From positions 46,588,244-46,652,243 of the forward strand of contig CM060177.1 in NCBI GenBank assembly GCA_030549775.1: a stretch of DNA of 64,000 nucleotides, given 5' to 3'. Positions within the stretch are counted from its first letter, which is position 1; each line of letters begins with the position of its first letter. This document shows positions 51,011-62,999 of this stretch, piece after piece. The notes beneath the pieces were generated by a model, which worked only from the letters and a program-made list of their open reading frames with translations, had not been told where the DNA came from and ran no database searches. Source of the stretch: Tamarix chinensis. Its lineage: Eukaryota > Streptophyta > Magnoliopsida > Caryophyllales > Tamaricaceae. Position numbers and translations under genes: made by a program.

Positions 51011-52330
51011 CCTGATCAGACATCAAAATATATTATAATAATAATAATAAATTACATATAATTTATTATTCATTTAGAGCTTTTAAAAAATATAGTATTT
51101 TATAAATTGCACTTATTTTTCATAATTTTACCCTAGACATTCTTATTTATTAATGATATCCTAATAAGATATATTATTAATAAATAAAAAACCAAAATAA
51201 AAAAGACAAACATCCATTTATAATCCTATAAAATGATTTTCAAAACGTGTTCATTACATCTACTAATCCACCTATTTGAAGAAACTCTTAATAGAAGAGT
51301 ATAATAGTATCATTTATTAGTTATCAATTTATCACTTATCACCTACAAAATCCAACAAATAATAACTATACCCCGTATCAAGAGTATCTCACGTTACAAC
51401 CCTAAATTTAAAGTTTTAGTTATATTTTTTCTTTTAATATTATTAATTGACTTTAAATATAATTTAGTATTCTACGTTCATCAATTTTAAATTTACAATA
51501 TCTAATTATTTTTGTTAATTATAATATTAATATTTATATTTTATATTATTTAATTTTTAATTTATATGAATATATATATAATAATTAATAATTAATGAAA
51601 ATATATAAAATTATTATTTAATTTAAATTGTGTTTAAAATAACTTATTATATTTTTTTTACTATAATAATAATAATTAATAAAAATATTACAATAAAAAT
51701 ATAAATATAATAATGTTAATAAAATAAATACAACTAGAGAAATTAATAAGATAAATTATATAGAGAAATGAATATGAAAAAAAAGATAGAATAAATGATA
51801 TAAAAATTATTCGATAAAAAAATAATACTTTTGTAGGTAAATTTTTTTACTGTTAATATTAACCGTGTTATATATATATATATATTCTAACAGTATAAAT
51901 TGAGCTAAAAATATATTAAAAAGTATCAAAAAATCCACGTACCGCAAGTATGGATCAAGAACTTGAAATTTTTTAAGCACACAAAATTTGTGGGTAAATT
52001 TTTTTTCCCATAACTACAATTCTAAATTTAAAGTCCCTAAATTTAAATTTAGAATATATTTTTTTTACACTAGATGCTCTAAATAAATATTAAATTGGTC
52101 AAATTATTTTTGTTAGTTTTTTTTAATTAAAGTATTGGTAAAGTTTATATTTGTGTAAGTTAATACTATATTTGGATCTCTTGAGACTTTAAAAATAAAT
52201 TTTAGTTTATTCATAACTAAAAATACAATTAAGATTGTTAATATGTATGAAGGATATTGATAGAAATAAAAGTATAGAAATAAATTGGAAGTCTAAAACG
52301 GATTACAAGAAGGATGAAAACTAGCCAGAG

Positions 52331-52380
52331 TGTGTGTGTATCTATCTATCTATCTATCTATATATATATATATATATATA
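52331..52380. repeat. (GT)(CTAT)(AT) compound microsatellite
   Basis: TGTGTGTG, then about five CTAT units, then about ten AT units, in the AT-rich core of the hAT-type element. A short palindrome GGTATAGCTTATACC follows. Confidence 0.95.
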
Positions 52381-52869
52381 GGTATAGCTTATACCTAATC
52401 GAGAACCGAAAAATCTAAATGGTTACCATTTGGATGAAGTATATGAAACATGATCTGTTTTAGGAACAATAGCTATAGTCGGTAAAAATAAAACACATAT
52501 AATATTCTTATTTCATTTATCTTTACTAGTAATCTTATTATTGTATCTAATATATACAATGTAATAAATGAAAATTAATTATACATTGTATAGTCTTGTT
52601 TTGATCATCTTTATTTTATAAAATTATCTTTTTTTAAGTAATTAAATATTTTAAGTTATCAAATAAATTATAATCAATGATAAATATCTTTGTTTGATTC
52701 AAAGCGTAATATTTTTTATTATTAGAATTTATAAATATCTTTACTATTTATTTGTGAAAATAAAGCGCATTTAATATTTTTAATTCTTTTATCTGCAATA
52801 TTAATCTTATGATTGTATGTCTCTAATATTTATGATTTATGAAACGATAATTACTTAGGCTCAAATATG

Positions 52870-53490
52870 AGTAAACCCGTCAAAACTCGACCCATTAAGT
52901 TAACCCGTAAGTAATTGAATTCAACCCGTCAAATTGTATAAAATGAGTCAAATGACCCCACCCATCAATTTAACTCGAAACAACTCGGGCATAACTAACC
53001 CGTCATATTATATTATTACATGAAAATATGAAATGACCTGAATCGGCCGAAGCCACCTACTCACGTAAACTAGAAAATGACCCGAAACCAACCCGACCCT
53101 CCCACCAGTCAAGTTAACCCAAAATTATCTGAATCCGAGTTTTCTTAACTCGAATAGCCGGACCTAACCCGACCCGACAAATTAACCCGAAATGACCCGA
53201 ACCAGAAATGACCCGACCCGAAACCGACCCGACCCGACAAATTGACCCGAAATGACCCAACCCGTTAATGACCCGACCCGACCCGCACCCGACCCAATAA
53301 ATTGACCCGAAATGACCCGACCCGACCCGCACCCGACCCGCCAACTTGATTGACCCAAAATGACCCGACCCGTTAGTGACCTGACCTGACCCGCACCCGA
53401 CCCGCAATAGTCAAATGACCCGCTATGACCCGACTCGTTAATGACCCGACCCGCTATGACCCGACCCGAACCCGACCCGCCCGACCCGAT
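52870..53490. repeat. Right GACCC array of hAT-type element
   Basis: Same words as the left array and on the same strand: ACCCGACCCGCACCCGACCC and variants with CAAATTGACCCGAAATGACC spacers. The spacers TTGACCCGAAATGACCC repeat with about 50-60 bp periodicity between 53160 and 53420. Confidence 0.9.
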
Positions 53491-53509
53491 TGCCACCTCT
53501 ACTTATAAC

Positions 53510-54417
53510 TAACTTAGCAAGGCCCCATCCTTAGGCACTTAAGCTCCTCTAGATTGTGCAGCCTATTCCATATGTAGCCTGCATAAATTTTCCCCATCCC
53601 TCTCACTCCCCTTTTACTAAAATCCTTTAAATAGGGGATCCCATTAGCTATTAAGATCATGTTGTCAACTTATTTAATAAACTACTATTTCACATTGATT
53701 TTTCTTTACTTTCTCTAACACACCCTACCTCCCTAAGCTACTTGGTTCACATTTCTTACCCAATGATCACAATTTTTTTAACGGTATTTTTTATATTGTA
53801 AATTAATTTATTGTTTAAAAAATAAATGTTAAAAAATTATTATCTTTAATCTTAAAAGTTGAAATATGAAAAAAAACAGAGTGGAACAGAGGGAGTATAG
53901 TTACACCAAGAATAATGGTCCAAAATAAACTCCCAACCTCAAGTTACTAATTTTATAGCCAATCGAGTCACACTTTTTACATAGTTTTATTTGAGTCTAC
54001 ATAAGGTGTATTGAAAAAAGTGGTGGCATTCTTTGTAATAGTTATTTTAAAAACATGATAGATATAATGAAATTATATAATAGGACACACCAAAAGTTCC
54101 ATGACAACTAATATCAGATACTATACTTGTTTATCATTATTATATTCTGAGAATCTTTTTATTATCTTTATTTATTTCTGTTTGATAGTACTATTTTGTT
54201 CAATGTCTTATGAGCTTTAAAAAAATTCCTTTTTGTGGTGTTATTGATGGAACTAGTAAAAACTCGATGTTTAGCAATAACAAAGAAAAAATTATTGCTA
54301 AAAATCCTTTTAGCAAAGATATAAAGCATTATAAGGTCATTGTGTATAAGAATCATATGAAAAATTATTTTATTTTTTTACAATGACTTAGTTTGTTACA
54401 AGAAATATGCCATTGTT

Positions 54418-54452
<35 letters not shown>

Positions 54453-55597
54453 GTTGGGAAAAAAATCTATGATACAAAAAAAAAACATTACCAAAGCTCT
54501 CTAACAACAAAAAATTTCGCTATGAAAGTTCTCTGATAACGTAACATATTATTGTTAAGATCTCTTTGATAATGGAAAGAGATTGTTTTCAAGTGATGAA
54601 AAAAATCTAATTAATGACAAAGATTATCTATAAACCCAATCATAAAATCTTTTAATATGTGTTTAAAACTATATTAAGATAAAATAAAATGATTTTGATT
54701 TTGGAAAGGGTTTGAAAATTTGGTGTAAACATGATTTTCTAGGTCTGCCAAACAACGAGTCATGGCCTAAACCATTAGACCCAAATTGTTACCCTATAAG
54801 AACCATCCAAGTACTATTTGAAAACCAATCAACTGGTTATACAAGTCAAATCATATTATGAAACCAATCAACTAGTTTTGCTGAAACTTTTAAGAGTTTT
54901 CTTATTTTGTTTTGATTATTTTCCAAGTGCTTGTGAAACCTTGTTATTATGATCTCTTGTGCCGATAAGCATATTTGAGTTCTTTGGGACTATATTTAGA
55001 GTATTCGGATCATTATTCAATTTTATTTAGATAAAAAGATTCTAAAAGTACTATTGAGGTATTTTCCTTACGTACGATCTTCCCTCTCTCTATTCCCTTA
55101 TCTCCTCTATCCCAAGCATGTGTGTGTAAACTAGATTGCGATTCCCTCACATGCCTCTAGTCTATTATGGCTATATTTCTTTCCATATCACCCTTACTCC
55201 CATCACACCAACCCCTTACACTCACATCTCACACCTAATCTCCTCTCTCTCTCTCTCTCTCTCTCCCTCCCTCCCTCTCCCCTTCCCTTTTTTGATCAAA
55301 AAGGGTTTTCCAAATCCCTTAGTTGATTCATTTTCTCCCTCACTTAAATCTCTTTTCACTTCTCTCTTTTCTTCCCTTAAAATATTGTAAGTGTTGGATC
55401 TTTGAATTTTTCCCCTATTCTTCGTCCTTGGAATTAATTCCCTCCTTTTTCTTCTTCTTCTTCTTAATCCTCATTTTAACTTCTCTTTATTTTCCTTAAC
55501 AAAGAAGTGTCAAGGTATGGAAAGGGTTTAAAAATCACAAACTTTAATCTTATTGTAGATCTTGGATTTTGGGTTGATGTTTTTATATCTTTGCTCG

Positions 55598-55664
<67 letters not shown>

Positions 55665-57031
55665 GTTTTCCATTATGTTTAAAGTTTTTATTAATTTAGC
55701 TATCTTGATTTTACCTAGGTAAATAATAAATCTTGGTAAGGTTATCATCAAGCTAGCCCTTATTTGCTAGAATGTTTATTTTCTCAAAGGTAAATCAAAC
55801 TTCCCTTAAAATATGGTTGGTTACGTAGCTTGATAATGTGTTGTTCCACTTACTTGTGCATGTTTCTCTATAAATTTGTGTATTAAGAATAATTTATGTG
55901 ATTCTATGTTAATATATAACTAATCATGAGGTTATAAAAGTATGATATGGTAATAAGCATGATATGTTGGAGTATGCAAGCATGTTTGGCCATTTTAACC
56001 CTTTTTGGTGAATGTTGGTGACTAGGAGGCATGTCGGTTGAATTGATTTTCTAATTATGTGTTGGGCATAATCAACATGATTTTTTTAGTATTTATGTTT
56101 AGAAGCATTATACAAAAGTATCAATGGGTTGGGAATTTATTAAGGTAAATTGCATAAGTAGATTTATTTAGTTAGACAAACTAGTCAACTCATTTTAGAC
56201 AACCTGTTAACTAGTTTAGTTGGAATATTGTGTTGGTTCGACCTAGTGTTACTTAACTGGTTAGGGAGGAACCAGTCCACTTGTTCACTAGCCGACTAGT
56301 TAACCTAAACTAGTTAACTAGGTTGATTATTACATATGCTAGTTTTGACCCTGCAGCAGTCAACTTGTCAAGGATTAACCAATTCACTGGTTATCCTCAA
56401 ACAAACCAACTGGTTTATCTAGTTTACATGATTTGTTTGTAGTTGTTGTTCTCAAACTAGTCAACTAGTTTATGGGATCGATCAATTGGTCCTCTAGGAT
56501 AATTTTGGTATTTTTGTAGGTTTGACTATAGATTTAACCTTGGTCTTTAACCTTAGAATGTGTGGTTCACCTTAGAGATTCACCTTTATATTTATGTTTG
56601 ACCTTGAATAATTGGACATAATAAATTGATATTTGAGTGAGGAATATTAGATACCTTTGTTGAGTATGCATAGTTTGGTTTAGGGTACCATGGTTACTAA
56701 GTTCCCTTTAACCTATGAGTCCAAATATGGTAGATATTGAAGATCGCGGTACAAGCTTCTTATAACCCATGTATAGTGGTGGTGGGTGTTAAAATCCTAC
56801 ATATGTCCTTGATAAGATAATGAAAATAATCGATAGATAATTAAAAAAGATTCCTTAGTTGGCCTTTCGTAACTTGAGATAATATAAGACATATTTGGCT
56901 TGTGTATTATGATTAAGTGATAAGTATGCCTATATGTAGTATGTGCTAGCATGATTCTTACTGTAAATATAAACATTTTACCTTATACTGTCTAATTAAA
57001 TATGATTCCCTATGTGTAGCATGAGTTTTAC
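53510..57031. other. AT-rich stretch with LTR-like leader and microsatellites
   Basis: It contains (CA)n(TA)n at 54419-54452 and (CT)n at 55243-55265. 55080-55500 is pyrimidine-rich, like the leaders of the LTRs. 56160-56480 is dense in AACTAGTCAACTGG-like words, also seen near 13.3, 35.4, 37.3 and 54.8 kb. No coding signature. Confidence 0.4.
55596..55661. repeat. (CT)n microsatellite
   Basis: About 32 CT units with one TTTC interruption at 55617-55620. Gives a Leu-Ser frame on + and an Arg-Glu frame on minus that are not genes. Confidence 0.95.
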
Positions 57032-57809
57032 TATAATATCTCAAAATCCTAATTTAGGAATTAAAAGAAAATAAGGATTAATGGGTGATATTTAATTATG
57101 TACCATTTTAAATAAAATAATGATATTATAATAAAAATAATTAAAGCTAAAAAATAAAAAATAATAATGTAGGCATCAAATTAGAGGAGGCTAGAATAAT
57201 TTACTAAATTTTAAGTAAATTATAATAATAATTTATAAATTAATCAAAAAATTATTTATGTATTATTACTAATTTTATTATTTCTAAAAAAAATTTAAAA
57301 AAATTCCAAAACACCCCAACCACCTTATTTTTCTTTTTCCTTTCCTCCTTTTCCTTATTTTTCTCTTTCATCCCCCTCGCTAGACTGGGCCACGCTAACT
57401 CTCTCCTCTACCCCTCCTCTCCTTCCTTTCTTTCCCTGTGGCCCACTCCCCTTTCTTTTTCCTTTTTCTCCCTTTGCACAACCCAACCCCTCCCAATGGT
57501 CTGCACCCTTCTTTTCCTTTTTTCTCCCTTTCCTTTTTCCCTTCTTCCTTTTTTACCCGCATCTTCAACTTGGCTCTCCATCTCCCCTCACCTTCCCCTT
57601 GTCCTGACTTGCAGGGCATGTAGCTAGCATTGTCCTACATTGGTCTTCGTCCCTCTGCTGCTCCAACACCCACACCTAGACCCCCTGCAACCCTACCAAA
57701 AACCCTACCCTATGTCTTGGTCGTGCAAGCCATGTTGGCTTGTACACTAGCTGGCAACCAACCACACCCATCCCTTTATCTTCTACCTTCCTTTTTCCAC
57801 TTCTCCCCC

Positions 57810-57821
57810 TATATATACCCC
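57810..57821 (+). promoter_or_regulatory. LTR TATA box
   Basis: TATATATACCCC, 778 bp from the LTR start; equivalent to the boxes at 18561 (minus) and 62350. Confidence 0.7.
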
Positions 57822-58108
57822 GTGCCTCTAATTTCCTCTCTTTTTTGCCTTTCCAGAACTCCCCAACTCCCTAGAACCCTCGTTTCAAATGCAGCCACTG
57901 CCGTTGTTGCCACACCCACCCTACCTCTTCCCTGCACCGCCCTCCAACAAACAAGACCTCCCCCTGTCCCTAACTCTCCCTCCTCATCTCTCCCCACATG
58001 TGCAAAGTGGGCAGCTCGAGGTACCCTTTTACACCCCTCTACTCCACTTGCTCTACCTTGTGCCACTACCACTACAGCAACCACCACCTCCACTGCCTCC
58101 CTTTCTGC

Positions 58109-58441
58109 CTAGAAAACCTTCCCTTCCTTCCCACACCACCAATTCCCCTTTTCTCTCCCTCTATCCTCCTCCTTTTCCCATCTTCACTCTCGACCGCCGC
58201 TGCCGCCATGAAACACCACCACCACCACCATAACCCCGTCTGACCTAGAAACCCTACCACCCAAGAAAACTTACATTCCCACCCCTTTTCCAACCCCAAA
58301 ATTGATCCTTTTCTATTACCACCACCTTCACCACCTTGCGCCACTACCGCTATTCTAGCATGTCCCTCCCTCTCTGGTTGTGTCCTTAACCCTTGCGTTT
58401 ATTTGGTATAATTTATTTCAAATATTTTTCTATTATTAACC

Positions 58442-58494
<53 letters not shown>

Positions 58495-59185
58495 TATCTT
58501 AATACTAATATTTAGTCAAGAAAAATAAAAGAAAGAGGAAAATGGAGTAGGAAGAAGGTTTAATCATTAGTGTTTCATTTTTATAGGTTGTGAACCAAAC
58601 CCTTCCCATAAGTAGGCATAGTATTCGTGCTCTAAACCCGGTGTCCTATTAGGTAAGGATGGTGTCCATTGAGCTTAAGGAACTCATTCCTTTTTACCTA
58701 GAAAACCTCCCCTCACCTTCTTACACCACTAATTCCCCTTTTCTCTTCCTCCTTCCTCCTCCTTTTCATGTCTTCACTATCGGCCACAACCGTTGCCGTT
58801 GCCTACGCCACCGTCGTGAGACACTACCACCACCACGATCCCCTGACCCAGAAACCTTACCACCCAAGAAAACCTAACTTCCATCCCCTTTTCCAACCCC
58901 AAAATCTCTCCTTTTCTATCTCCACCAACTTACACTGTCGCCACCCTAGCCTGCCACTCCCTCTCTATTTGTACCCTTAACCTTTATGTTTATTTGGTAT
59001 AATTTATTTTAAATATTTTGCTATTATTAACCTTATTATTATTATTATTATTATCATTACTAATATTTAGTTAGGAAATATAAAAGAAAAAAGGAAAAGG
59101 GGAGTAGGAAGCAGGTTTAATAATTAGTGTTCCATTTTTATAGTTTGTGGACCAAACCCTTTCCGTAAGGAGACGTATGATTTGT
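58109..59185 (+). repeat. 589-bp direct tandem duplication inside LTR
   Basis: Copy 1 starts CTAGAAAACCTTCCC at 58109 and copy 2 CTAGAAAACCTCCCC at 58698. They align through CACCACTAATTCCCCTTTTC, a CCACCACCACC-rich part, AACCCCAAAAT, TTTATTTGGTATAATTTATT, an ATT tract (18 units at 58442-58495; about 7 units at 59033-59054), and ACCAAACCCTT. Copy 2 lacks the last ~100 bp because a reversed LTR end starts at 59186. The copies differ by many substitutions, so the duplication is not recent. Confidence 0.85.
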
Positions 59186-60644
59186 TGTAACACCCCCAAA
59201 ATTCACTACTAAAAAATTTTGTTTTATTAAAAGAAATAGCGGAAGCAAAGAAAATAAAACTACAAATTTTGGGGATATTACCGCCATACTTAGTACTAGA
59301 CTGATTTACTCCTACCGTTCCAGTACTAAGTGCTAAGGCTAAAAGATTAAAATATAATTTGCTTGAAACTCAAACCATATTTAAATCAGAGTAGCGTATG
59401 CAACATATAATACAAACACTATATGGGGAGATAATCATGCGGACTAATACGCAACGCGATACCACATACAATGAGAGATGCATAACATGAATTTCATGTA
59501 CTTAAAAAGCCATCATGTACCCAAGCAGGGACAAACACTGAAGCCAACTCATGTTATATCAATAGATTAAAATGTGAAATCGATACTTTTGAGACTTAAG
59601 CCATTAATCAATCATTATTCAATCATCATCTTTCGATTTATACCCATATGAGTGCAGGAACTCCACTATTATAGCCGGTGGACCAGCAACATACAGGACA
59701 TAACGCTCCTGACCACTATTATTCGTCGGTGGATCGGTCTCCAGGGCATAAGGCTCCTGGCCACTATTATCACCGGTAGATCGGTCTGGCCCCGACTCAC
59801 GTGGTGTTCCACTATAAGTGATTAGTATTTTTCATGATTTATTCACATCCAAGATTTGGTTTATTGAGCTTGGGACCCCCACTATTATAGCCGATAGACT
59901 AGAATACATATATACATCTTCCAAGGTAAAGCACTCTTGGGCCACTATTATAACCGGTGGACCGGTACACATATATCTTCTAGGACAAAATGCCCCTAGG
60001 CCACTATTATAACTGGTGTACCGGTACACATAATATAATCTATCTAGGCTCGGCTCAATTATCTTTCACTTTCATGATTAGTATTTTTCCCTTTTAATTA
60101 GTACAACAGTTCCATTTATTTGCCTCGAGGGGGAGATCAAAAACCCGGAGACGCAAAAATATACTGGTCATACTGGCGCATACAAGCAGCTTAGTAACCT
60201 TCAACCATCTACCCAGGGACACAAAGCTTAGAGGAATCACTAAGGCCATCATTATCTCATCTAGTTCTAACTCAAGATTCATTTCCATTTGTTCACACAC
60301 CATAAGGGTTAGCATTTCATAATCACATTACAGTCTTAGAGTCTGGTTAGTTCACATCGAAGAATCATGGCATATATAACCTAACATGTCCTTATTGCAC
60401 ACCCAACACACAATACCGTGTATGGTTAATGGTTAAGACGCTTCCTTCATGGATATAAGAATAACTCCATACCACGACCTTAATTATACATCTAATCCCA
60501 TGTTAAGCCATGTTCTTGTGATACTTACTGATTGTCAAATACCCTTATCTTCCTACTCACTATTACTTGAGTCTTATTATGAAACTACATTAACCCATTG
60601 ATATGCTAGATACAAGTTTCTGATTTACTCCTATCATCTCCACA
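59186..60644 (-). mobile_element. Reverse-oriented LTR end fragment
   Basis: It starts TGTAACACCCCCAAAATTCA, the reversed LTR terminus, then GGCTAAAAGATT and related words shared with 14064-14220. It carries the CCACTATTATAGCCGGTGG array at about 59655-60020 (roughly six units, some extended to GGCCACTATTATAACCGGTG). No primer-binding site lies to its left. Beyond about 60100 similarity to the other copies fades. The 65-73-codon frames here are incidental. Confidence 0.65.
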
Positions 60645-61513
60645 AAATTACCAAAATAGCCCTTGCTTGTATACTTATTAAGGCATCCCTCTTTACTTGT
60701 CAAATTACCATATTACCCTCCATGTTGCGTAATTACCAAATTGCCATTTGTGTTAGGTTACCAATTATCCTCCATACTTATTAAACCACTAACTTTACCC
60801 CTTATACGTGTTAAGTTACCAATTTACCCTTTTAGTGGGCTAAATTACCATATTATCCTTTATACCTATCTAAATTACCAAATTGCCCTTAGGCTCATTA
60901 AGTCACCAATCGCCCTTCATATTTGTTACACTTGTCAAATTTCTGATGTGGCTGGTTAAATTACCAAATTGCCCTTTTAGTTGGTTAAATTACCAAATTG
61001 CCCTTATCTATTATTATAATTACCATTTTGCCCCTCTTCATTATTATATTTATCATTTTGCCTTTTTAATTGGTTAACTTACCAAATTTCCCTTCTCCAT
61101 TTTTATAATTATCATTTTACCCCTTTTCATTACTATATTTACCATTTTGTCCTTTTGATTGGTTAACTTACCAAATTGCCCTTCTCTATTATTATAATCA
61201 CCATTTTGCCCCTCTTCATCATTATATTTACCATTTTACCCTTCTACTTTATTAAATTACCATTTTACCCTTCCCTTATGCCAATTTACCATTTTATCCT
61301 TCTACTTTATTAAATTACTATTTTACCATTCCTTTATATAAAATTACCAATACGCCCTTTCTTTTATGTTAATTTGCCAAAACACTTTCTTACACTAAAA
61401 ATTACCCAGATATCCCTTTTTCAAGTAAAATTACTAAAATGCCCTTCTTCCTTGTCCATTTACCATTTTACCCCCTTTACTTTTATAATTTACCATTTTG
61501 CCCTTATTATACC
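60645..61513. repeat. ~29-bp minisatellite AATTACCAAATTGCCCTT
   Basis: About 30 units of 27-31 bp, consensus near AATTACCAAATTGCCCTT followed by 10-12 variable bases ending TTATTATA or TTGGTTAA. From 60960 to 61250 a four-unit order (Trp-type TTGGTTAA, TTATTATA, CCCCTCTTC, then TTTTAATTGG) repeats, forming a higher-order unit of about 118-180 bp. The array ends against the LTR start at 61514. The 64-98-codon frames inside reflect the repeat. Confidence 0.9.
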
Positions 61514-62349
61514 TAAAATACCCCAACATTCTAATTCTGGAAATTATGGCTAAATAAGGATTTATTAGGGAAATTAATTAAATAAATTATTTTATTAAAA
61601 TATAGGGAATCTATTTAGGGACAATCAAGAGAAAAATGATAAATAATTTAATTAGAAAAAATTAGGGAGTGTTGCTAATTAAAATGAGATTTTAAAAATA
61701 GTATTCAAAAATAGCCCAAATTAATCTAAAAAGGAATTAATTATTATTTTCTAAATATTATTATTTTAAATAACCCAAAAACACCAAAATACCCAACCCA
61801 ACCCACCTTTTTTTTCCTTTTTTTCTTTTTTTTTCTTTTCTTTTTCTTCCTCTCTTTCCCTTTTTCTTTTCTTCCTCTCTTTCCCTTTTTCTTTTCTTTC
61901 TCTCTTTCCCTTTTTTTTCCTTCTCTCCCCTAGGACCTAGGCCAGCCTGCCCCAAGTGGCCCAACTTCCTCCTCCCCTGTGCGGCCCAAAGCCTGCGTCA
62001 CCTAGTCACCCAGCCAAACCGCCCCCTTTCTTTTTCTTTTCCTTTCCCTGGACCTCCTGGTCCAACCCTTTCCATTTTCTTCTACTTCCCATGCGACCTA
62101 CACCCCGACCCTACAACCCTGCACCTGCCGGCAGTCCTCCCCTCCCTCTCTCGTCGCTTTATTTCACTAATTCAACCCCAACCGAACCTTTTCCCCTCTC
62201 CCAAGCACCTCGCCCCTTTCCCTTTCCCTCTTCCCTCAACCTTGTCGCCCTACCATAGCAGCACTGTCTCGACCGCCACCACCGGCGGCATGCCTGGCAC
62301 TTGCACCCCTCTTGTCTTCTTCCCTATTTCATTGCCCACCCAATTGGCC

Positions 62350-62361
62350 TATAAACACCCC
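62350..62361 (+). promoter_or_regulatory. LTR TATA box
   Basis: TATAAACACCCC, 836 bp from the LTR start, matching the boxes at 57810 and 18561. Confidence 0.7.
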
Positions 62362-62999
62362 ATAGGCTACCTTAATTCAAGTTTTGATTTCAAAACCCAA
62401 AAATTGCCCCTTCTCGCCGATGCACCATCAGATGAGCATTCCACCACCTCCACTCATCGCTGCCGGCCGAACCACCCATATAACTACTCCTTGCACCACC
62501 CTCTACCTAACTAAGCCTTCCTATTCCCTTATCTTTCCCTGCACGAGCCACCCAGGCCATGCAAAATCACCATCCTGATCAACCCACTTCGACCTCTTGC
62601 CGCCCCTCGCACCGTCGTCCGCCACCAATTCTGCCGCAACAAACGCCTCCTCTACCCTCCAAAACAACTAGGGGACCTTCCTGTACCTCCCCATACCTCC
62701 ATCTTTCCCTGCCTTCCTCTCCTTCTTCCTTCTCCACCTTCTACCACCTTCGGCCACTATGTCGGCCACCATGCGCCGCCACTTCCGGCTACATCACCAC
62801 CTCCATTCCATCCCTCTCTACCTAAGACACCTTCCGCCACCTCAAACACCCTCTCATTCCCTCTCCTCTAGCCTATACCCCCATCTCTCCACCTCTCTTC
62901 CTCCCCCACCACCGCCCTCGTCGGTTCCACCACCAACCTTAGGTGGTATTCTAGTTTTCCCAGCCCTTAAACTCTTTTTCTATAAGTGTTAATAATTTT

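Larger units (their letters stand above)
50701..53501. mobile_element. hAT-type element with GACCC arrays
   Basis: The element is bounded by TAGAGCTGGCAA and TTGCCACCTCTA (inverted, 11 of 12) and an exact 8-bp duplication CTTATAAC at 50693-50700 and 53502-53509. Size 2801 bp. Eight-base duplication and these ends fit the hAT superfamily. The two ends carry arrays of GACCC/GACCCG words (about 300 bp left, 600 bp right) around a core of about 1.85 kb that is very AT-rich and has no transposase or other open frame. The Gly-Ser-Gly-Arg-Val frames on the minus strand are array artefacts. It is non-autonomous. The intact duplication suggests it is younger than the two short elements. Confidence 0.9.
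57032..59185 (+). mobile_element. Large LTR, promoter-side part with tandem duplication
   Basis: The left end TATAATATCTCAAAATCC is a decayed form of TGAAATACCCCAAAACCC. Then come the conserved AT-rich block, a CCAAAACACCCCAACCACC word (57307), a pyrimidine-rich tract (57325-57600), a TATA box at 57810, and a Pro/Thr-rich-looking leader. 58109-59185 is a tandem duplication. The LTR is cut at 59185 where a reversed LTR terminus starts. The 160-codon frame 57630-58112 spans the TATA box and is a low-complexity artefact. Confidence 0.7.

Noticed and set aside
53114..53496. Gly-Ser-Gly-Arg-Val repeat proteins on the minus strand
   Set aside because: Translation of the GACCC array in the hAT-type element; two frames open over the same repeat, no domain.
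57630..58112. 160-codon + strand open frame rich in Pro and Thr
   Set aside because: It spans the TATA box and C-rich leader of an LTR, overlaps long frames in other phases, and has no domain. Low AT content alone explains it.
60645..61513. Possible CRISPR array (TTACCAAATTGCCCTT repeats)
   Set aside because: The variable parts between cores are themselves related and repeat in order, cores are degenerate, and the context is a plant LTR.
61956..62992. Series of overlapping Pro/Ser/His-rich open frames
   Set aside because: Same LTR leader region as at 57.6 kb; several frames are open together because the sequence is C-rich and repetitive.
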